64,000 nucleotides of DNA from Chloroflexota bacterium (GCA_019873645.1 JAIOAX010000010.1:62001-126000); one strand, 5' to 3'. Shown: positions 44,310 through 53,343, counted from the first letter of the stretch. Numbers and translations are program-made. Notes: generated from the letters alone by a model not told the origin.

Positions 44310-44478
44310 GAGTGCATTTCAAGATGGGGGCGATTTATCGGATACGGCGACCGGGCGATGCTCAGGCCGGTCTCCAGACCGCGCCCGCTCAGCATTTTGG
44401 CTGCTGTGGCGCGGTCAGAGACCGGCCACAGCAAGATCTGCCCCACAGCAAGATCTGCCCCGAAGTTGAAATGCACCC
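44310..44478. mobile_element. MITE-like element B, copy 2
   Basis: 169 bp, diverged copy of the element at 8092-8243 in the same orientation. Terminal repeats GAGTGCATTTCA / TGAAATGCACCC (one mismatch); the inner CCGGTCTC/GAGACCGG hairpin is kept, and a ~19-bp CAGCAAGATCTGCCCC segment is duplicated, explaining the extra length. No 9-bp target duplication remains, so it is older or rearranged. Confidence 0.8.
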
Positions 44479-44525
44479 AGTCCGGGCAGCCGCTTGCTCA
44501 TCCGGGTTTTTTAGATTAAGATAAG

Positions 44526-44640
44526 AGGCAGGGGGCAAGAAGCAAGGGGCAAGAAGCAAGGGGCAAGAAGCAAGGGGCAAGAAGCAGGGAGCAAGGGGCA
44601 AGAAGCATAATTCGCTGATTCGCTCATTCGCCGATTCACC
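44526..44640. repeat. GGGGCAAGAAGCAA and ATTCGC word repeats
   Basis: About six copies of a 14-bp word (GCAAGGGGCAAGAA and variants) to 44606, then ATTCGCTGATTCGCTCATTCG words to 44640. They fill the leader just before the Ig-like lipoprotein gene. The first word recurs inside cobW (25078-25120). Confidence 0.9.
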
Positions 44641-44654
44641 ATAGGAGGGTAGCA

Positions 44655-46361
44655 ATGAAAGGACATCACCGGAAGTTATGGACGCTGGTTGTGACACTCA
44701 TTCTCATCGCGTTGGCCTGTAATCTCCCCAGGACTACGCCACCGCCGTTGTTGACGGCAACGCCGACAGGAGGCGCGGCTGTAACACCGAATATCACGGC
44801 CACGGTGGGCGCAACGACACCTGCTGCCGGAGCGCCATCGCCCACCTTCACTCTGACGCCCCCTGCTACAGGAAGCTGCACCTTCGGCGCGGCCTATGTC
44901 GCCGATGTGACCATCCCCGATAACTCCAAAGTTGAGAAGGGCAAGGCTTTCGTCAAGACATGGCGGATTCGCAACAGCGGCACGTGTCCCTGGCCGGAAG
45001 GGACGAAGTTTGCTTATATCTCCGGTGAGACCCTTGGCGCGCCGGCGTCTGTCGCCGTGCCGGCCACGGCGCCCAATACACAGGTAGACATCAGCGTGCC
45101 GATGACTGCACCAACCGCACCGGGAACCTATCGCAGCAACTGGCAGCTCCAGGATTCCGGCGGGAAAGCCTTCGGCGGCGTTTTTTATGTCCTGATCGTC
45201 GTCGAGGGACCGGCGACGCCCACGCCCACGCTTGCGCCGGCCGCACCGGGCAACTTTGTTGGGACCGTAGCTGCGGATTGCAAGAGCGTCAGCTTCACCT
45301 GGAGCGGCGCAAAGGGCGAGACGGCGTATCGCATTGAGGGGCCGAACTTGCTGGTGAATCTCCCTGCCGGTACCACAAGTTACGTATGGAGCAATCCCCC
45401 GGCCGGGAGTTCGGTGGTCACGTTGATTGCCATCGGCCAGAACAACGCCGAGATCGGGCGTGTCAGCACGACGGTCAATGTGACCTGTGGCGTTGTGGGG
45501 ATAGATCTGCGCGTCGAATCGCTAACGTTTGAGCCATCGCCGCCGGTGGCCTTCTTGCCGCTTAAGGTGACGGTGCGTGTACGTAACTTTGGGACCGTCA
45601 ATAGCGGTAAGTTCGCCGTCCGCTGGTGGGGCGGGAAGGAATTCACTTCCACTTCCTGTGAGTGGAACGTGGATAGCGTTGCTGCCGGCGCGACGGCTGC
45701 CCTGGGCTGCGATAACTTTGTCTACCGCAGCCCTTACAGCAGCATTGTCACCAAAGTCCAGGTGGACGCCGAGAACATGGTCGCCGAAAGCGATGAAACC
45801 AACAACGTGTTTGAAAGCGCGATCTCGGTTACCAGCCCGCAAGCGATCTACGATTTTGTTGAGAAGGCCCCTGTGGCCGTATGGCAGGCCGGCGATCCTG
45901 CCGCCAATCTGGCGTGGAATGGCGGGGTGGGCGACGCGCAGGGTTTTGTACGGTATGCGACCGGACAGCTGGAAACCGGCGGCGCGATTCAGGGACAATG
46001 CCTGGAGACCCATCCCAAATGGATTGCGAATGGCTGGATTACGGGATACTACATAGACCTCTACACTGGCTCGCATTACGTCGTCCGGCCGGGCGATGTG
46101 TTCTACGCGAAGGTGGGGCTGCTCCAGGGCGCGAACGCCGGCAATGTGACGTTCCGGGTGATCCTGCGCGCTTCGTCCAGCGGCGAGGTCACGATTGCCC
46201 AGGTCAACGACGTTTATGGGGATGGGCTGAAAGACATCAGGGTTGATCTCTCACCTTACGTCGGGCAAGCCGCCGACATCGTCTTACGGGTAGACGCCGG
46301 CGATAACGCCGACCAGGACTGGGCCTGTTGGGTGCAGGCAGTGCTCTATCGCTATCCATAG
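44655..46361 (+). CDS. Lipoprotein with NBR1-like Ig and CARDB domains
   Basis: 568 residues. Signal peptide with lipobox LIALAC (Cys about 22), a Thr/Pro/Ala-rich linker (to about 73), an Ig-like 'next to BRCA1' domain (about 77-178: KVEKGKAFVKTWRIRNSGTCPWPEGTKFAYISG), a fibronectin-like segment, a CARDB domain (about 280-390: DLRVESLTFEPSPP...AENMVAESDETNNVF), and a C-terminal jelly-roll-like region. Surface-exposed binding protein, ligand unknown. GGAGGG precedes the ATG. Probably monocistronic. Confidence 0.85.
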   Translation: MKGHHRKLWTLVVTLILIALACNLPRTTPPPLLTATPTGGAAVTPNITATVGATTPAAGAPSPTFTLTPPATGSCTFGAAYVADVTIPDNSKVEKGKAFVKTWRIRNSGTCPWPEGTKFAYISGETLGAPASVAVPATAPNTQVDISVPMTAPTAPGTYRSNWQLQDSGGKAFGGVFYVLIVVEGPATPTPTLAPAAPGNFVGTVAADCKSVSFTWSGAKGETAYRIEGPNLLVNLPAGTTSYVWSNPPAGSSVVTLIAIGQNNAEIGRVSTTVNVTCGVVGIDLRVESLTFEPSPPVAFLPLKVTVRVRNFGTVNSGKFAVRWWGGKEFTSTSCEWNVDSVAAGATAALGCDNFVYRSPYSSIVTKVQVDAENMVAESDETNNVFESAISVTSPQAIYDFVEKAPVAVWQAGDPAANLAWNGGVGDAQGFVRYATGQLETGGAIQGQCLETHPKWIANGWITGYYIDLYTGSHYVVRPGDVFYAKVGLLQGANAGNVTFRVILRASSSGEVTIAQVNDVYGDGLKDIRVDLSPYVGQAADIVLRVDAGDNADQDWACWVQAVLYRYP

Positions 46362-46378
46362 GCGGTTTGTAAGCGGAT

Positions 46379-46406
46379 TTGCCCGATTGTCACAGCATGG
46401 TATACT
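46379..46406 (+). promoter_or_regulatory. Possible promoter of Trm112-like gene
   Basis: TTGCCC (46379-46384), 16-nt spacer, TATACT (46401-46406). The leader (46430-46500) is filled with GGGATTAGGGA / TCCTAATCCCTA inverted words. Confidence 0.4.
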
Positions 46407-46520
46407 CGCATCCGAAGGGATGGGGAATTCGGGATTAGGGATCAGGCAGTATCTTCATTCCTAATCCCTACTTCCTAGTCCCCAATTCCTAATCCCTAAT
46501 CACCCTTTCACGGAGGAAGC

Positions 46521-46769
46521 ATGGTAGATGCTGAGCTACTACAAATTCTGCGTTGCCCGTATTGCGTGAGCGGCGAAACGCGGCGCGAGGGTAAGGAAGA
46601 CCCCGGCCGTTTGGACCTGGTGCGTGAGAATAGCTGGCTGATCTGCCAGGATTGCGACCGCAAATACCCGATTCGGGAAGATATTCCCATCATGCTGATC
46701 GAAGTTGGAGAAAAATGGCGCGGAACGCCGGTTGCGGATTTGCCGGTTCCACCCCCAGAGGAGGCCTGA
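46521..46769 (+). CDS. Trm112-like zinc-ribbon protein
   Basis: 82 residues: LLQILRCPYCVSG...LICQDCDRKYPIREDIPIMLIE, the Trm112/YcaR (DUF343) pattern with two cysteine pairs. Bacterial members are small stand-alone zinc ribbons of unclear function. The stop overlaps the ATG of the next gene (TGATG). Confidence 0.85.
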   Translation: MVDAELLQILRCPYCVSGETRREGKEDPGRLDLVRENSWLICQDCDRKYPIREDIPIMLIEVGEKWRGTPVADLPVPPPEEA

Positions 46770-47008
46770 TGTCCCTATCTAAATACAACTGGCTCGTGCC
46801 GCTCATCAGTGGTATGGGTGTCATCCTCATCCTGCTGGGCTTGATGGCATTGGCCCTTCCTGAAGCCCAGGAAGGTACCTACATTTTACAACTGGATAGC
46901 GAACATTCTTTTCGTTTTATGGATGTCGTGGGCGTGCTGGCGCTGACTCTGGGTGTGATTCTGAACTGGCTCGGTGGAATGTTCTGGAAATATCAGCTGC
47001 GCTACTGA
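46769..47008 (+). CDS. Small two-helix membrane protein
   Basis: 79 residues with helices at about 9-29 and 52-73 separated by a polar loop (EAQEGTYILQLDSEHSF). Coupled to the Trm112-like gene by a one-base overlap; GGAGG lies just upstream. No family recognised. Confidence 0.75.
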   Translation: MSLSKYNWLVPLISGMGVILILLGLMALALPEAQEGTYILQLDSEHSFRFMDVVGVLALTLGVILNWLGGMFWKYQLRY

Positions 47009-47010
47009 CC

Positions 47011-47229
47011 ACCGCGCCCGGCACTTACGCGCCAGGATTATACCTGCTGCGCGATGCCCAGTGCGCCATCGGCGCCGTGGGCGTGTAGACGCTGTCTGCG
47101 GGGCTGTACCTCTACGTGGGCAGTGCGTGGGGAAGGGGCGGCCCAGTTTGTCGTTGGCACATTGGCCATGGGCGTGCGTCTATGCAACTGGTTGCTGTAT
47201 GGCTGGCGCCCCTTGAACACTGTGAATGA
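47011..47229 (+). pseudogene. Decayed DUF123 (GIY-YIG-like) nuclease gene
   Basis: Reading from 47011: PGTYAPGLYLLRDAQCAIGAVGV, in-frame TAG at 47086-47088, then AGLYLYVGSAWGRGG and RWHIGHGRASMQLVAVWLAP. This matches the order of DUF123 proteins (GxYxLxL, xVGxLG, aGxYxYVGSAxGxGG, HWHIDYL), but the start codon is lost, a stop interrupts the first strand, and the stretch between GG and WHI is much too short, suggesting a deletion. Functionless remnant. Confidence 0.65.
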
Positions 47230-47305
47230 AACCGTCCCTTTACCGGCTGTTTACCGACAGGTATAACGACCGGACTATCTGACTGATGAGACTATGGGAG
47301 GAGAC

Positions 47306-48364
47306 ATGAAAATTAAAAAACAACCATTCGGCACTCTGGCAGATGGTACTGAGATCGCGTTGTACACACTGGTCAACGTGCAGGGGATGATGGCAACGAT
47401 CACCAACTACGGTGGCGCCATTGTCTCGCTCAGCGCCCCTGACCGCCACGGCAACTTTGGTGACGTGGTGCTGGGCTTCGACACGCTCGAAGAATATGTG
47501 GATCACAGCCCCTACTTCGGCTGCCTCATCGGACGGTTTGGCAACCGCATTGCCAAAGGCCGGTTTACCCTGGACGGCGTGGAATATGTGCTGGCACAGA
47601 ACGACGGTCAGAACCACCTGCACGGCGGCCTCAAGGGCTTCGATAAGCGTGTCTGGACTTCGCGCGCATTAGAGTCACCGAACGGGCCGGCGCTGGTGCT
47701 CACCTACACCAGCCCCGACGGTGAGGAAGGTTACCCCGGTACTCTGGCAGTCACCGTCGCCTACACCCTGGCCGATGACAACAGCCTGATCATTGACTAC
47801 ACGGCCACGACGGACAAGAAAACAGTGGTCAACCTGACCAATCACTCCTACTTTAACCTCTCGGCAGGGACGGCCGAGACGATCCTGGATCATGAACTGT
47901 TCATCAATGCCGAGACATTCACCCCTGTGGACGGAACCCTTATCCCCACCGGCGAAATCCGTCCCGTAGGCGGGACGCCGCTGGACTTCCGCACCCTGAC
48001 ACCCATCGGCGCGCGCATCAACATGGACGATGCGCAACTCAAGTTCGGCGGCGGATATGATCATAACTGGGTCCTCAACGGGACGCCTGGCGAACTGCGA
48101 CTGGCGGCGCGGGTCTACGAGCCGACCTCAGGCCGGGTGATGGAAGTCCACACCACCGAGCCGGCGATCCAGTTCTATGCCGGCAACTTCCTGCCGCCCG
48201 CGTTAAAGGGGAAAGGCGGGCGCGTCTATGTGTGGCGCGGCGGTTTCTGCCTGGAAACGCAACATTACCCCGATTCGCCCAACAAACCGTCTTTCCCGTC
48301 TACCGTGCTGGAGCCGGGGCAGGTTTACCGGACGACGACGATATACAAATTCCTGGCGGAATAA
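47306..48364 (+). CDS. galM: Galactose mutarotase (aldose 1-epimerase)
   Basis: 352 residues from ATG 47306 (GGGAGGAG upstream). Interconverts alpha and beta anomers of galactose or glucose. Signatures: GCLIGRFGNRIAKGRF, NDGQNHLHGGLKGFDKRVW (catalytic His), NLTNHSYFNL (second His), GYDHNWVL and the C-terminal GFCLETQHYPDSPNKPSFPS (catalytic Glu region). No other galactose genes are adjacent. Confidence 0.95.
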   Translation: MKIKKQPFGTLADGTEIALYTLVNVQGMMATITNYGGAIVSLSAPDRHGNFGDVVLGFDTLEEYVDHSPYFGCLIGRFGNRIAKGRFTLDGVEYVLAQNDGQNHLHGGLKGFDKRVWTSRALESPNGPALVLTYTSPDGEEGYPGTLAVTVAYTLADDNSLIIDYTATTDKKTVVNLTNHSYFNLSAGTAETILDHELFINAETFTPVDGTLIPTGEIRPVGGTPLDFRTLTPIGARINMDDAQLKFGGGYDHNWVLNGTPGELRLAARVYEPTSGRVMEVHTTEPAIQFYAGNFLPPALKGKGGRVYVWRGGFCLETQHYPDSPNKPSFPSTVLEPGQVYRTTTIYKFLAE

Positions 48365-48412
48365 ACACAGAAGCCGCGCAAAGTTTCCAAGACATTCTGG
48401 CATTTAGACCGT

Positions 48413-48440
48413 TTGACATACGCCCCCTTTTTTGTATAAT
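48413..48440 (+). promoter_or_regulatory. Full-consensus sigma-70-type promoter of rpmF operon
   Basis: TTGACA (48413-48418), 16-nt spacer, TATAAT (48435-48440), 68 bases before rpmF. The best promoter in the window, as expected for a ribosomal-protein/fatty-acid operon. Confidence 0.85.
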
Positions 48441-48508
48441 ACTCTTACTTTGTCGCCCGGATAACGCCGGCGGCATGACATAGAGAATGAGAAAAGGGAG
48501 TTAGAAAA

Positions 48509-48700
48509 ATGCCAGCAGTACCTAAGAGACGCACGCCGCACGGTCGCGGCAAGCGGCGGACCGCGAATAATTATCGCTCGCCGGCTCTGCCGGTTCTGGT
48601 TTATTGCCAATGTGGTGAACTTGTCCGGCCTTATGAGGTCTGTCCCCACTGCGGCGCCTATCGCGGCAAAAAGGTGATGGAAGTCAAGAAAGAAGAGTAG
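48509..48700 (+). CDS. rpmF: 50S ribosomal protein L32
   Basis: 63 residues starting MPAVPKRRTPHGRGKRRT, with the zinc-binding CQCG...CPHCG pairs in the C-terminal half and a basic tail. First gene of the rpmF-fabD-fabG-asp23-nusB block; coupling of L32 to fatty-acid synthesis genes is common in bacteria. Confidence 0.97.
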   Translation: MPAVPKRRTPHGRGKRRTANNYRSPALPVLVYCQCGELVRPYEVCPHCGAYRGKKVMEVKKEE

Positions 48701-48717
48701 CCCGCCAAAACGTCGAG

Positions 48718-49632
48718 ATGAGCGCGGCTTTTCTGTTCCCCGGACAGGGGTCGCAATACGTGGGCATGGGCGCTGCCTTGTACCGGGCCTCTGCAGAGGC
48801 CCGGATGTTTTGTGACAGGGCAGATGCACAGTTGGGTTACGCGCTGACCCAATTGTGCTTTGAAGGCCCGGAAGCGGAACTGAACCTTACCACATTCACC
48901 CAGCCGGCCGTCTTTGTCGTGGCGCTGGCTATGTGGCAGGCGCTCAAAGCGACCCTGCCGCAGCCGGCTTTTGTCGCCGGGCACAGCCTCGGAGAATTTA
49001 TGGCGCTGGTTGCAGCCGGCGCATTGGATTTCGAGGCCGGCCTGCACCTGGTCGCCGAACGTGGCCGGCTGATGGCCCGCGCCGGTGAAGCCGCATCCGG
49101 GGGGATGGCCGTGCTCCTCGGTGCGACGTTGGAGGACGCAGCAGCCCTGTGTACCGCCGCCGCCGCCGCGTCAGGACAGCCTGTCGCGGTCGCCAACGAT
49201 AATTGCCCGGGGCAGGTGGTGATTTCCGGCGCCCTGACGGCGCTGGAAGCCGCGATGACCCTGGCGCCTGCGCATCACGTGCGTCGTATTCAACGTTTGC
49301 CGGTCAGCGTGGCGCCGCACAGCGTCCTGATGGCCGGGGTACAGGCAACCTTTGCCCAACTGCTGACCACTGTACCGTTGCACACGCCGCAAATTCCGGT
49401 GGTGCTCAACGCGACGGCCACACCGGAGACCGACGTGGAGGTCATTCGGCAGGCGCTGGTGCGGCAATTGACCTCGCCCGTGCGCTGGCGCGAGAGTATC
49501 TTGTGGATGGCGGCGCAAGGCGTGGATCACTTTATCGAAATCGGACCGCGCGACGTGCTTACGGGGATGTTGAAGCGTACCCTGCCTGCTGCGCGCGCCG
49601 AAGCCGTAGATAAAATGGGATTTTGGGCTTAG
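48718..49632 (+). CDS. fabD: Malonyl-CoA:ACP transacylase
   Basis: 304 residues. Loads malonyl groups onto acyl carrier protein. FPGQGSQYVGMG at the N-terminus, catalytic serine in GHSLGEFMAL, and SVAPHSVLM carrying the catalytic His region (usually xxFHxxLM). Starts 17 bases after rpmF. Confidence 0.95.
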   Translation: MSAAFLFPGQGSQYVGMGAALYRASAEARMFCDRADAQLGYALTQLCFEGPEAELNLTTFTQPAVFVVALAMWQALKATLPQPAFVAGHSLGEFMALVAAGALDFEAGLHLVAERGRLMARAGEAASGGMAVLLGATLEDAAALCTAAAAASGQPVAVANDNCPGQVVISGALTALEAAMTLAPAHHVRRIQRLPVSVAPHSVLMAGVQATFAQLLTTVPLHTPQIPVVLNATATPETDVEVIRQALVRQLTSPVRWRESILWMAAQGVDHFIEIGPRDVLTGMLKRTLPAARAEAVDKMGFWA

Positions 49633-49649
49633 CCGGAAAGGAGATGACC

Positions 49650-50396
49650 GTGTTGGCTCTGGAAGGTAAAGTCGCCCTCGTGACCGGTGGTTCACGCGGC
49701 ATCGGCCGGGCGGTTGCCCTGGAGCTGGCGCGCCGTGGGGCCGAGGTTGCCGTCAACTACGCCCATCACGCCGAAGCGGCCCAACAAGTCGTGGCCGAAA
49801 TTGAGGCATTGGGGCGTCGCGCCGTGGCCTTGCCGGCCGACGTCGGGGATGCCGAGCAAGCTGCGGCCCTGGTCGCCGCCGTTCTGGATGCCTGCGGACG
49901 GCTGGATATTCTGGTCAACAACGCCGGCATTGTCCGTGATAATCTGTTGCTGCGCATGCAGGAATCCGATTGGGATGCGGTGCTGCGCGTCAACCTTAAA
50001 GGTGCTTTCAACACCAGCAAGGCGGCCGTGCGCCCGATGATGCGGCAGCACTTTGGCCGTATTATCAATATCAGTTCGGTTTCCGGCCTCATGGGGCAGG
50101 TCGGGCAGGCCAATTATGCCGCCTCCAAGGCCGGGCTGATCGGCCTGACCAAAAGCATGGCCCGCGAATTGGCGGCGCGTCACATCACCGTCAATGTGGT
50201 CGCACCGGGGTTTATTATGACGGATATGACCGCCGCGCTGGATGAATCTTTGCGCGAACGACTGCGTGAGTTCATCCCTCTGGGGCGTTTTGGAACGGCT
50301 GAAGACGTCGCTGGCGCGGTGGCTTTTCTGGCCTCTGAGGAAGCGGCTTACATAACCGGCGTGGTGCTGCCTGTGGATGGCGGCCTGAGTATGTAA
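49650..50396 (+). CDS. fabG: 3-oxoacyl-ACP reductase
   Basis: 248 residues from GTG 49650, which has AAAGGAG six bases upstream; ATG 49644 is in frame but sits on the ribosome-binding site. Classical short-chain dehydrogenase: GGSRGIG cofactor loop, NNAG, catalytic Ser in NISSVSG and YAASK, and a C-terminal YITGVVLPVDGGLSM typical of FabG. NADPH reduction of beta-ketoacyl-ACP. Confidence 0.96.
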   Translation: MLALEGKVALVTGGSRGIGRAVALELARRGAEVAVNYAHHAEAAQQVVAEIEALGRRAVALPADVGDAEQAAALVAAVLDACGRLDILVNNAGIVRDNLLLRMQESDWDAVLRVNLKGAFNTSKAAVRPMMRQHFGRIINISSVSGLMGQVGQANYAASKAGLIGLTKSMARELAARHITVNVVAPGFIMTDMTAALDESLRERLREFIPLGRFGTAEDVAGAVAFLASEEAAYITGVVLPVDGGLSM

Positions 50397-50406
50397 GGAG
50401 GCGTGG

Positions 50407-50769
50407 ATGGAAACCCAGACAATTCCCGGCGTGGTTACGGTTGAACCTGAAGTGCTTGAAACCATCGCGCGTTTCAGCGCCCTGCACGTTCCCGGTGTGG
50501 TGCGGATCGTCGAAAAAGATGTGGATCGCTTTTTAGGGCTTACGGGAAAGTCGGTCCTGGTACAGGTCAACGAGGGGCGGGTAACGGTGGACCTCTCCAT
50601 CATCGCCGGTCCTGACATCAGCCTGCTGCGCTTAGGCCGTGCGGTGCAATATGAAGTCACCCGCGCGATTGAAAATATGATCGGCATGCCGGTTGATGCA
50701 GTCCATGTCCACATTGAGGACGTGGTCTATCCTCAGCCGGAAAATCACCCCGAACCCTCAAAGGCTTAA
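50407..50769 (+). CDS. Asp23/Gls24 family protein
   Basis: 120 residues: GVVTVEPEVLETIARFSALHVPGVVRI, VNEGRVTVDLSIIAGPDISLLRLGRAVQYEV, VDAVHVHIEDVVY. The Asp23 (DUF322) fold is linked to envelope stress and lipid-biosynthesis operons in Gram-positives. Ten bases after fabG and 21 before nusB, so part of the operon. Confidence 0.9.
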   Translation: METQTIPGVVTVEPEVLETIARFSALHVPGVVRIVEKDVDRFLGLTGKSVLVQVNEGRVTVDLSIIAGPDISLLRLGRAVQYEVTRAIENMIGMPVDAVHVHIEDVVYPQPENHPEPSKA

Positions 50770-50790
50770 GTGAATTAAGGAATTCTGTTT

Positions 50791-51237
50791 ATGAAAGGTG
50801 AGCGACGCCTGGCCCGCCAGTTGGCGCTCCAGGCTCTTTACGAAGTAGACCTTGTTGCGCATCCTCTCGGCGAGGTGCTGAATCAACGTTTCACCGATGG
50901 CGAGGTGACGCCGCGAGTGCAGGCTTATTGCCAGAAACTGGTCGTCGGGGTCGTACAGTGCCGGGAGCTGCTGGATCGCTACATCCAGGCGCACGCGCCG
51001 GAATGGCCGCTCGATCAGGTAGCCATCATTGACCGCAACCTGCTGCGCATAGCCCTGTATGAATTTACCATCGGCAGTGTGCCGGTCAAAGTGGCGATTA
51101 ACGAAGCTGTTGAATTGGCTAAGCGTTTCGGCTCAGATAGCGCGCCGCGTTTTGTCAACGGCGTCTTGGGCGCGTTGGTGCCTATGCAGGCAGAAATCAC
51201 CGAGGCCTTGCGGACGGCGAGCAAACGCGCGTCATGA
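50791..51237 (+). CDS. nusB: Transcription antitermination factor NusB
   Basis: 148 residues: RRLARQLALQALYEVD, IDRNLLRIALYEF and VKVAINEAVELAKRFGSDSAPRFVNGVLG are diagnostic of the all-helical NusB fold that binds boxA RNA with S10. Last gene of the operon; a terminator follows. Confidence 0.95.
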   Translation: MKGERRLARQLALQALYEVDLVAHPLGEVLNQRFTDGEVTPRVQAYCQKLVVGVVQCRELLDRYIQAHAPEWPLDQVAIIDRNLLRIALYEFTIGSVPVKVAINEAVELAKRFGSDSAPRFVNGVLGALVPMQAEITEALRTASKRAS

Positions 51238-51264
51238 TGCGCTTGACCCATCGCTGGAAAAGGC

Positions 51265-51304
51265 AGGGGCGTGATTCCGATATGAGGAATTGCGCCCCTT
51301 TTTT
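51265..51304 (+). terminator. Rho-independent terminator after nusB
   Basis: AGGGGCG pairs with CGCCCCT, extended by GATTCC/GGAATT, followed by TTTTTTC. Confidence 0.85.
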
Positions 51305-51416
51305 CTCGAATTTCACTTGTCCTGAGTGGGACTCTGGATTAGATTGAATACGCTGGCGCCGCGCATGTCGCGGCGCAGTGTTTGCAAGCTGACATTTTTG
51401 AAAGGAGTTTTCAAGT

Positions 51417-52739
51417 ATGGGGAAAATCCGGGTCATTATTATGGGCGCTGCCGGGCGTGACTTTCACAACTTCAACACCTATTTCCGGGACAATGAGAAA
51501 TATGAGGTGGTTGCTTTTACGGCAACGCAAATCCCGAACATCGAGGGACGCAAGTATCCCGCTGGACTGGCCGGGAAACTGTATCCGCAGGGGATTCCGA
51601 TTCATGCCGAGACCGACCTGGCGATGCTCATCCGCGAACACGACGTAGACCAGGTTGTGTTCGCATACTCCGATGTACCTCACGAATACGTCATGCACAA
51701 AGCTGCGTTGGTCAACGCCCTGGGGGCGGATTTCATCCTCCTGGGGGGCAAATACACCATGCTGGCAAGCTCCAGGCCGGTGGTGGCCGTCTGCGCCGTG
51801 CGCACCGGTTCCGGCAAATCGCAGACCACCCGCCATGTATGCGACATCCTGCAAAAGATGGGCAAAAGGGTCGTCGCCGTGCGTCACCCGATGCCCTATG
51901 GCGATCTGGTGCGGCAGGCCGTGCAGCGGTTTGCCACGTATGCGGATTTGGACGCGCACGAATGTACGATTGAGGAGCGCGAGGAGTACGAACCCCACAT
52001 TGATCGCGGCATCGTGGTGTACGCGGGTGTGGATTACGCGGCCATTCTGCGCGAAGCAGAGCAAGAGGCCGACGTCATTGTCTGGGACGGCGGTAACAAC
52101 GACATCCCGTTCTTCAAGCCGGATTTGTGGATCACCGTTGCCGATCCGCATCGCCCCGGGCACGAGATGACGTACTACCCCGGCGAGACAAACCTGCGCG
52201 CCGCCGATGTGGTGGTGCTGAACAAAATTGATACGGCAAACTACGAGAATGTGCGCACCGTGCGGGCGCACGTCACAATGTTGAATCCCGGGGCGATCAT
52301 CGTGGAAGCGGCCTCGCCGCTGTTTGTCGAGAATCCGGAGGCCATTCGCGGCAAGCGCGTCCTGGTCGTTGAGGATGGCCCCACGCTGACGCACGGGGAG
52401 ATGGCGTATGGCGCGGGATATGTGGCCGCGCAGCGCTTCGGCGCAGCGGAAATCATTGATCCCCGCCCCTATGCCGTGGATTCCATCACGGCAACTTATC
52501 AGAAATATCCCAACACGGGCGCAGTTTTACCGGCGATGGGCTACGGCCACGAGCAAATACGCGACCTGGAAGTGACCATCAACAACACCCCTTGTGATCT
52601 GGTCGTCGTCGGCACACCGATTGACCTGACGCGCCTGCTCAAAATCAACCATCCCATGACGCGCGTGCGCTATGAGCTTCAGGTGATCGGACGCCCAACG
52701 TTGGAGGAGATCATCCACGCACGGATCGGCGTGCTGTAG
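51417..52739 (+). CDS. COG2403 P-loop protein (cyclic 2,3-DPG synthetase-like)
   Basis: 440 residues. N-terminal Rossmann-like half (MGKIRVIIMGAAGRDFHNFN), then a P-loop VRTGSGKSQTT (about 129-139), DGGNNDIPFF, and NKIDTA. This matches the predicted GTPase group (COG2403) related to archaeal cyclic 2,3-diphosphoglycerate synthetase; its bacterial role is not established. AAAGGAG precedes the ATG. The leader has TTGTCC-16-TAGATT (51318-51345) and an 8-bp perfect hairpin at 51356-51376. Its 3' end overlaps the convergent glycosylase gene by 29 bp. Confidence 0.82.
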   Translation: MGKIRVIIMGAAGRDFHNFNTYFRDNEKYEVVAFTATQIPNIEGRKYPAGLAGKLYPQGIPIHAETDLAMLIREHDVDQVVFAYSDVPHEYVMHKAALVNALGADFILLGGKYTMLASSRPVVAVCAVRTGSGKSQTTRHVCDILQKMGKRVVAVRHPMPYGDLVRQAVQRFATYADLDAHECTIEEREEYEPHIDRGIVVYAGVDYAAILREAEQEADVIVWDGGNNDIPFFKPDLWITVADPHRPGHEMTYYPGETNLRAADVVVLNKIDTANYENVRTVRAHVTMLNPGAIIVEAASPLFVENPEAIRGKRVLVVEDGPTLTHGEMAYGAGYVAAQRFGAAEIIDPRPYAVDSITATYQKYPNTGAVLPAMGYGHEQIRDLEVTINNTPCDLVVVGTPIDLTRLLKINHPMTRVRYELQVIGRPTLEEIIHARIGVL

Positions 52740-53343
52740 ACGTTTTTGTACCGCTTATCCATACACTGTCACGGATATAGAAGCGCCACGGCACTTCCAA
52801 TGCCTTCTGGTCGCCACGCACGCCGATACGCGGACTTTGTCCAATGCGCACCTCGGGGATGGCGGGGGCGTCTTCGATCCACAACCGGGCATCCGGCGCG
52901 CAGAGATCGTGGTTGTTGAGGCTGCGGTCAATGCCCAGGGCGGCGCAGACCCGCCCCGGGCCACAGGTCAGGTTGGCAGGTGGATGGTGTAACCCGCGTC
53001 GTTGCCGGATGTGTGCCAATCCTTCCACGGGTTCAATGGCGCGGATAAGGATCGCTGCCGGAAATCCGGGGCACTCGGTCACCACGTTGAGACAGTGGTG
53101 CATGCCGTAGATCAGGTAAACGTAGGTGTGACCGGGCAGCCCGTACATCGGCGCATTGCGCGCCGTGGGGCCGGGACTGGCATGGCTGGCGCGGTCGTCT
53201 TCGCCGATATAGGCTTCGACTTCGGTGATGATGCCGGCAAGCCGGCAATCCTCATCCAGCCGTACCAGGCGTTTGCCGAGCAGTTCGCGGGCCACGGTGA
53301 GTGTATCACGGGCATAGAATTCACGCGGCAGCCGGGTCGTCAA
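52711..53343 (-). CDS. DNA-3-methyladenine glycosylase (AAG/MPG family)
   Basis: 210 residues. Removes alkylated purines in base-excision repair. Family signatures: YARDTLTVARELLGKRLVR, the catalytic TEVEAYIGEDDRASHA, MYGLPGHTYVYLIYGMHHCLNVV, and GPGRVCAALGI. The start is TTG 53343 with AAGGAG about 11 bases upstream; the nearby ATG is out of frame. Convergent overlap with the COG2403 gene. Confidence 0.93.
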   Translation of the reverse strand: MTTRLPREFYARDTLTVARELLGKRLVRLDEDCRLAGIITEVEAYIGEDDRASHASPGPTARNAPMYGLPGHTYVYLIYGMHHCLNVVTECPGFPAAILIRAIEPVEGLAHIRQRRGLHHPPANLTCGPGRVCAALGIDRSLNNHDLCAPDARLWIEDAPAIPEVRIGQSPRIGVRGDQKALEVPWRFYIRDSVWISGTKTSTARRSVRG

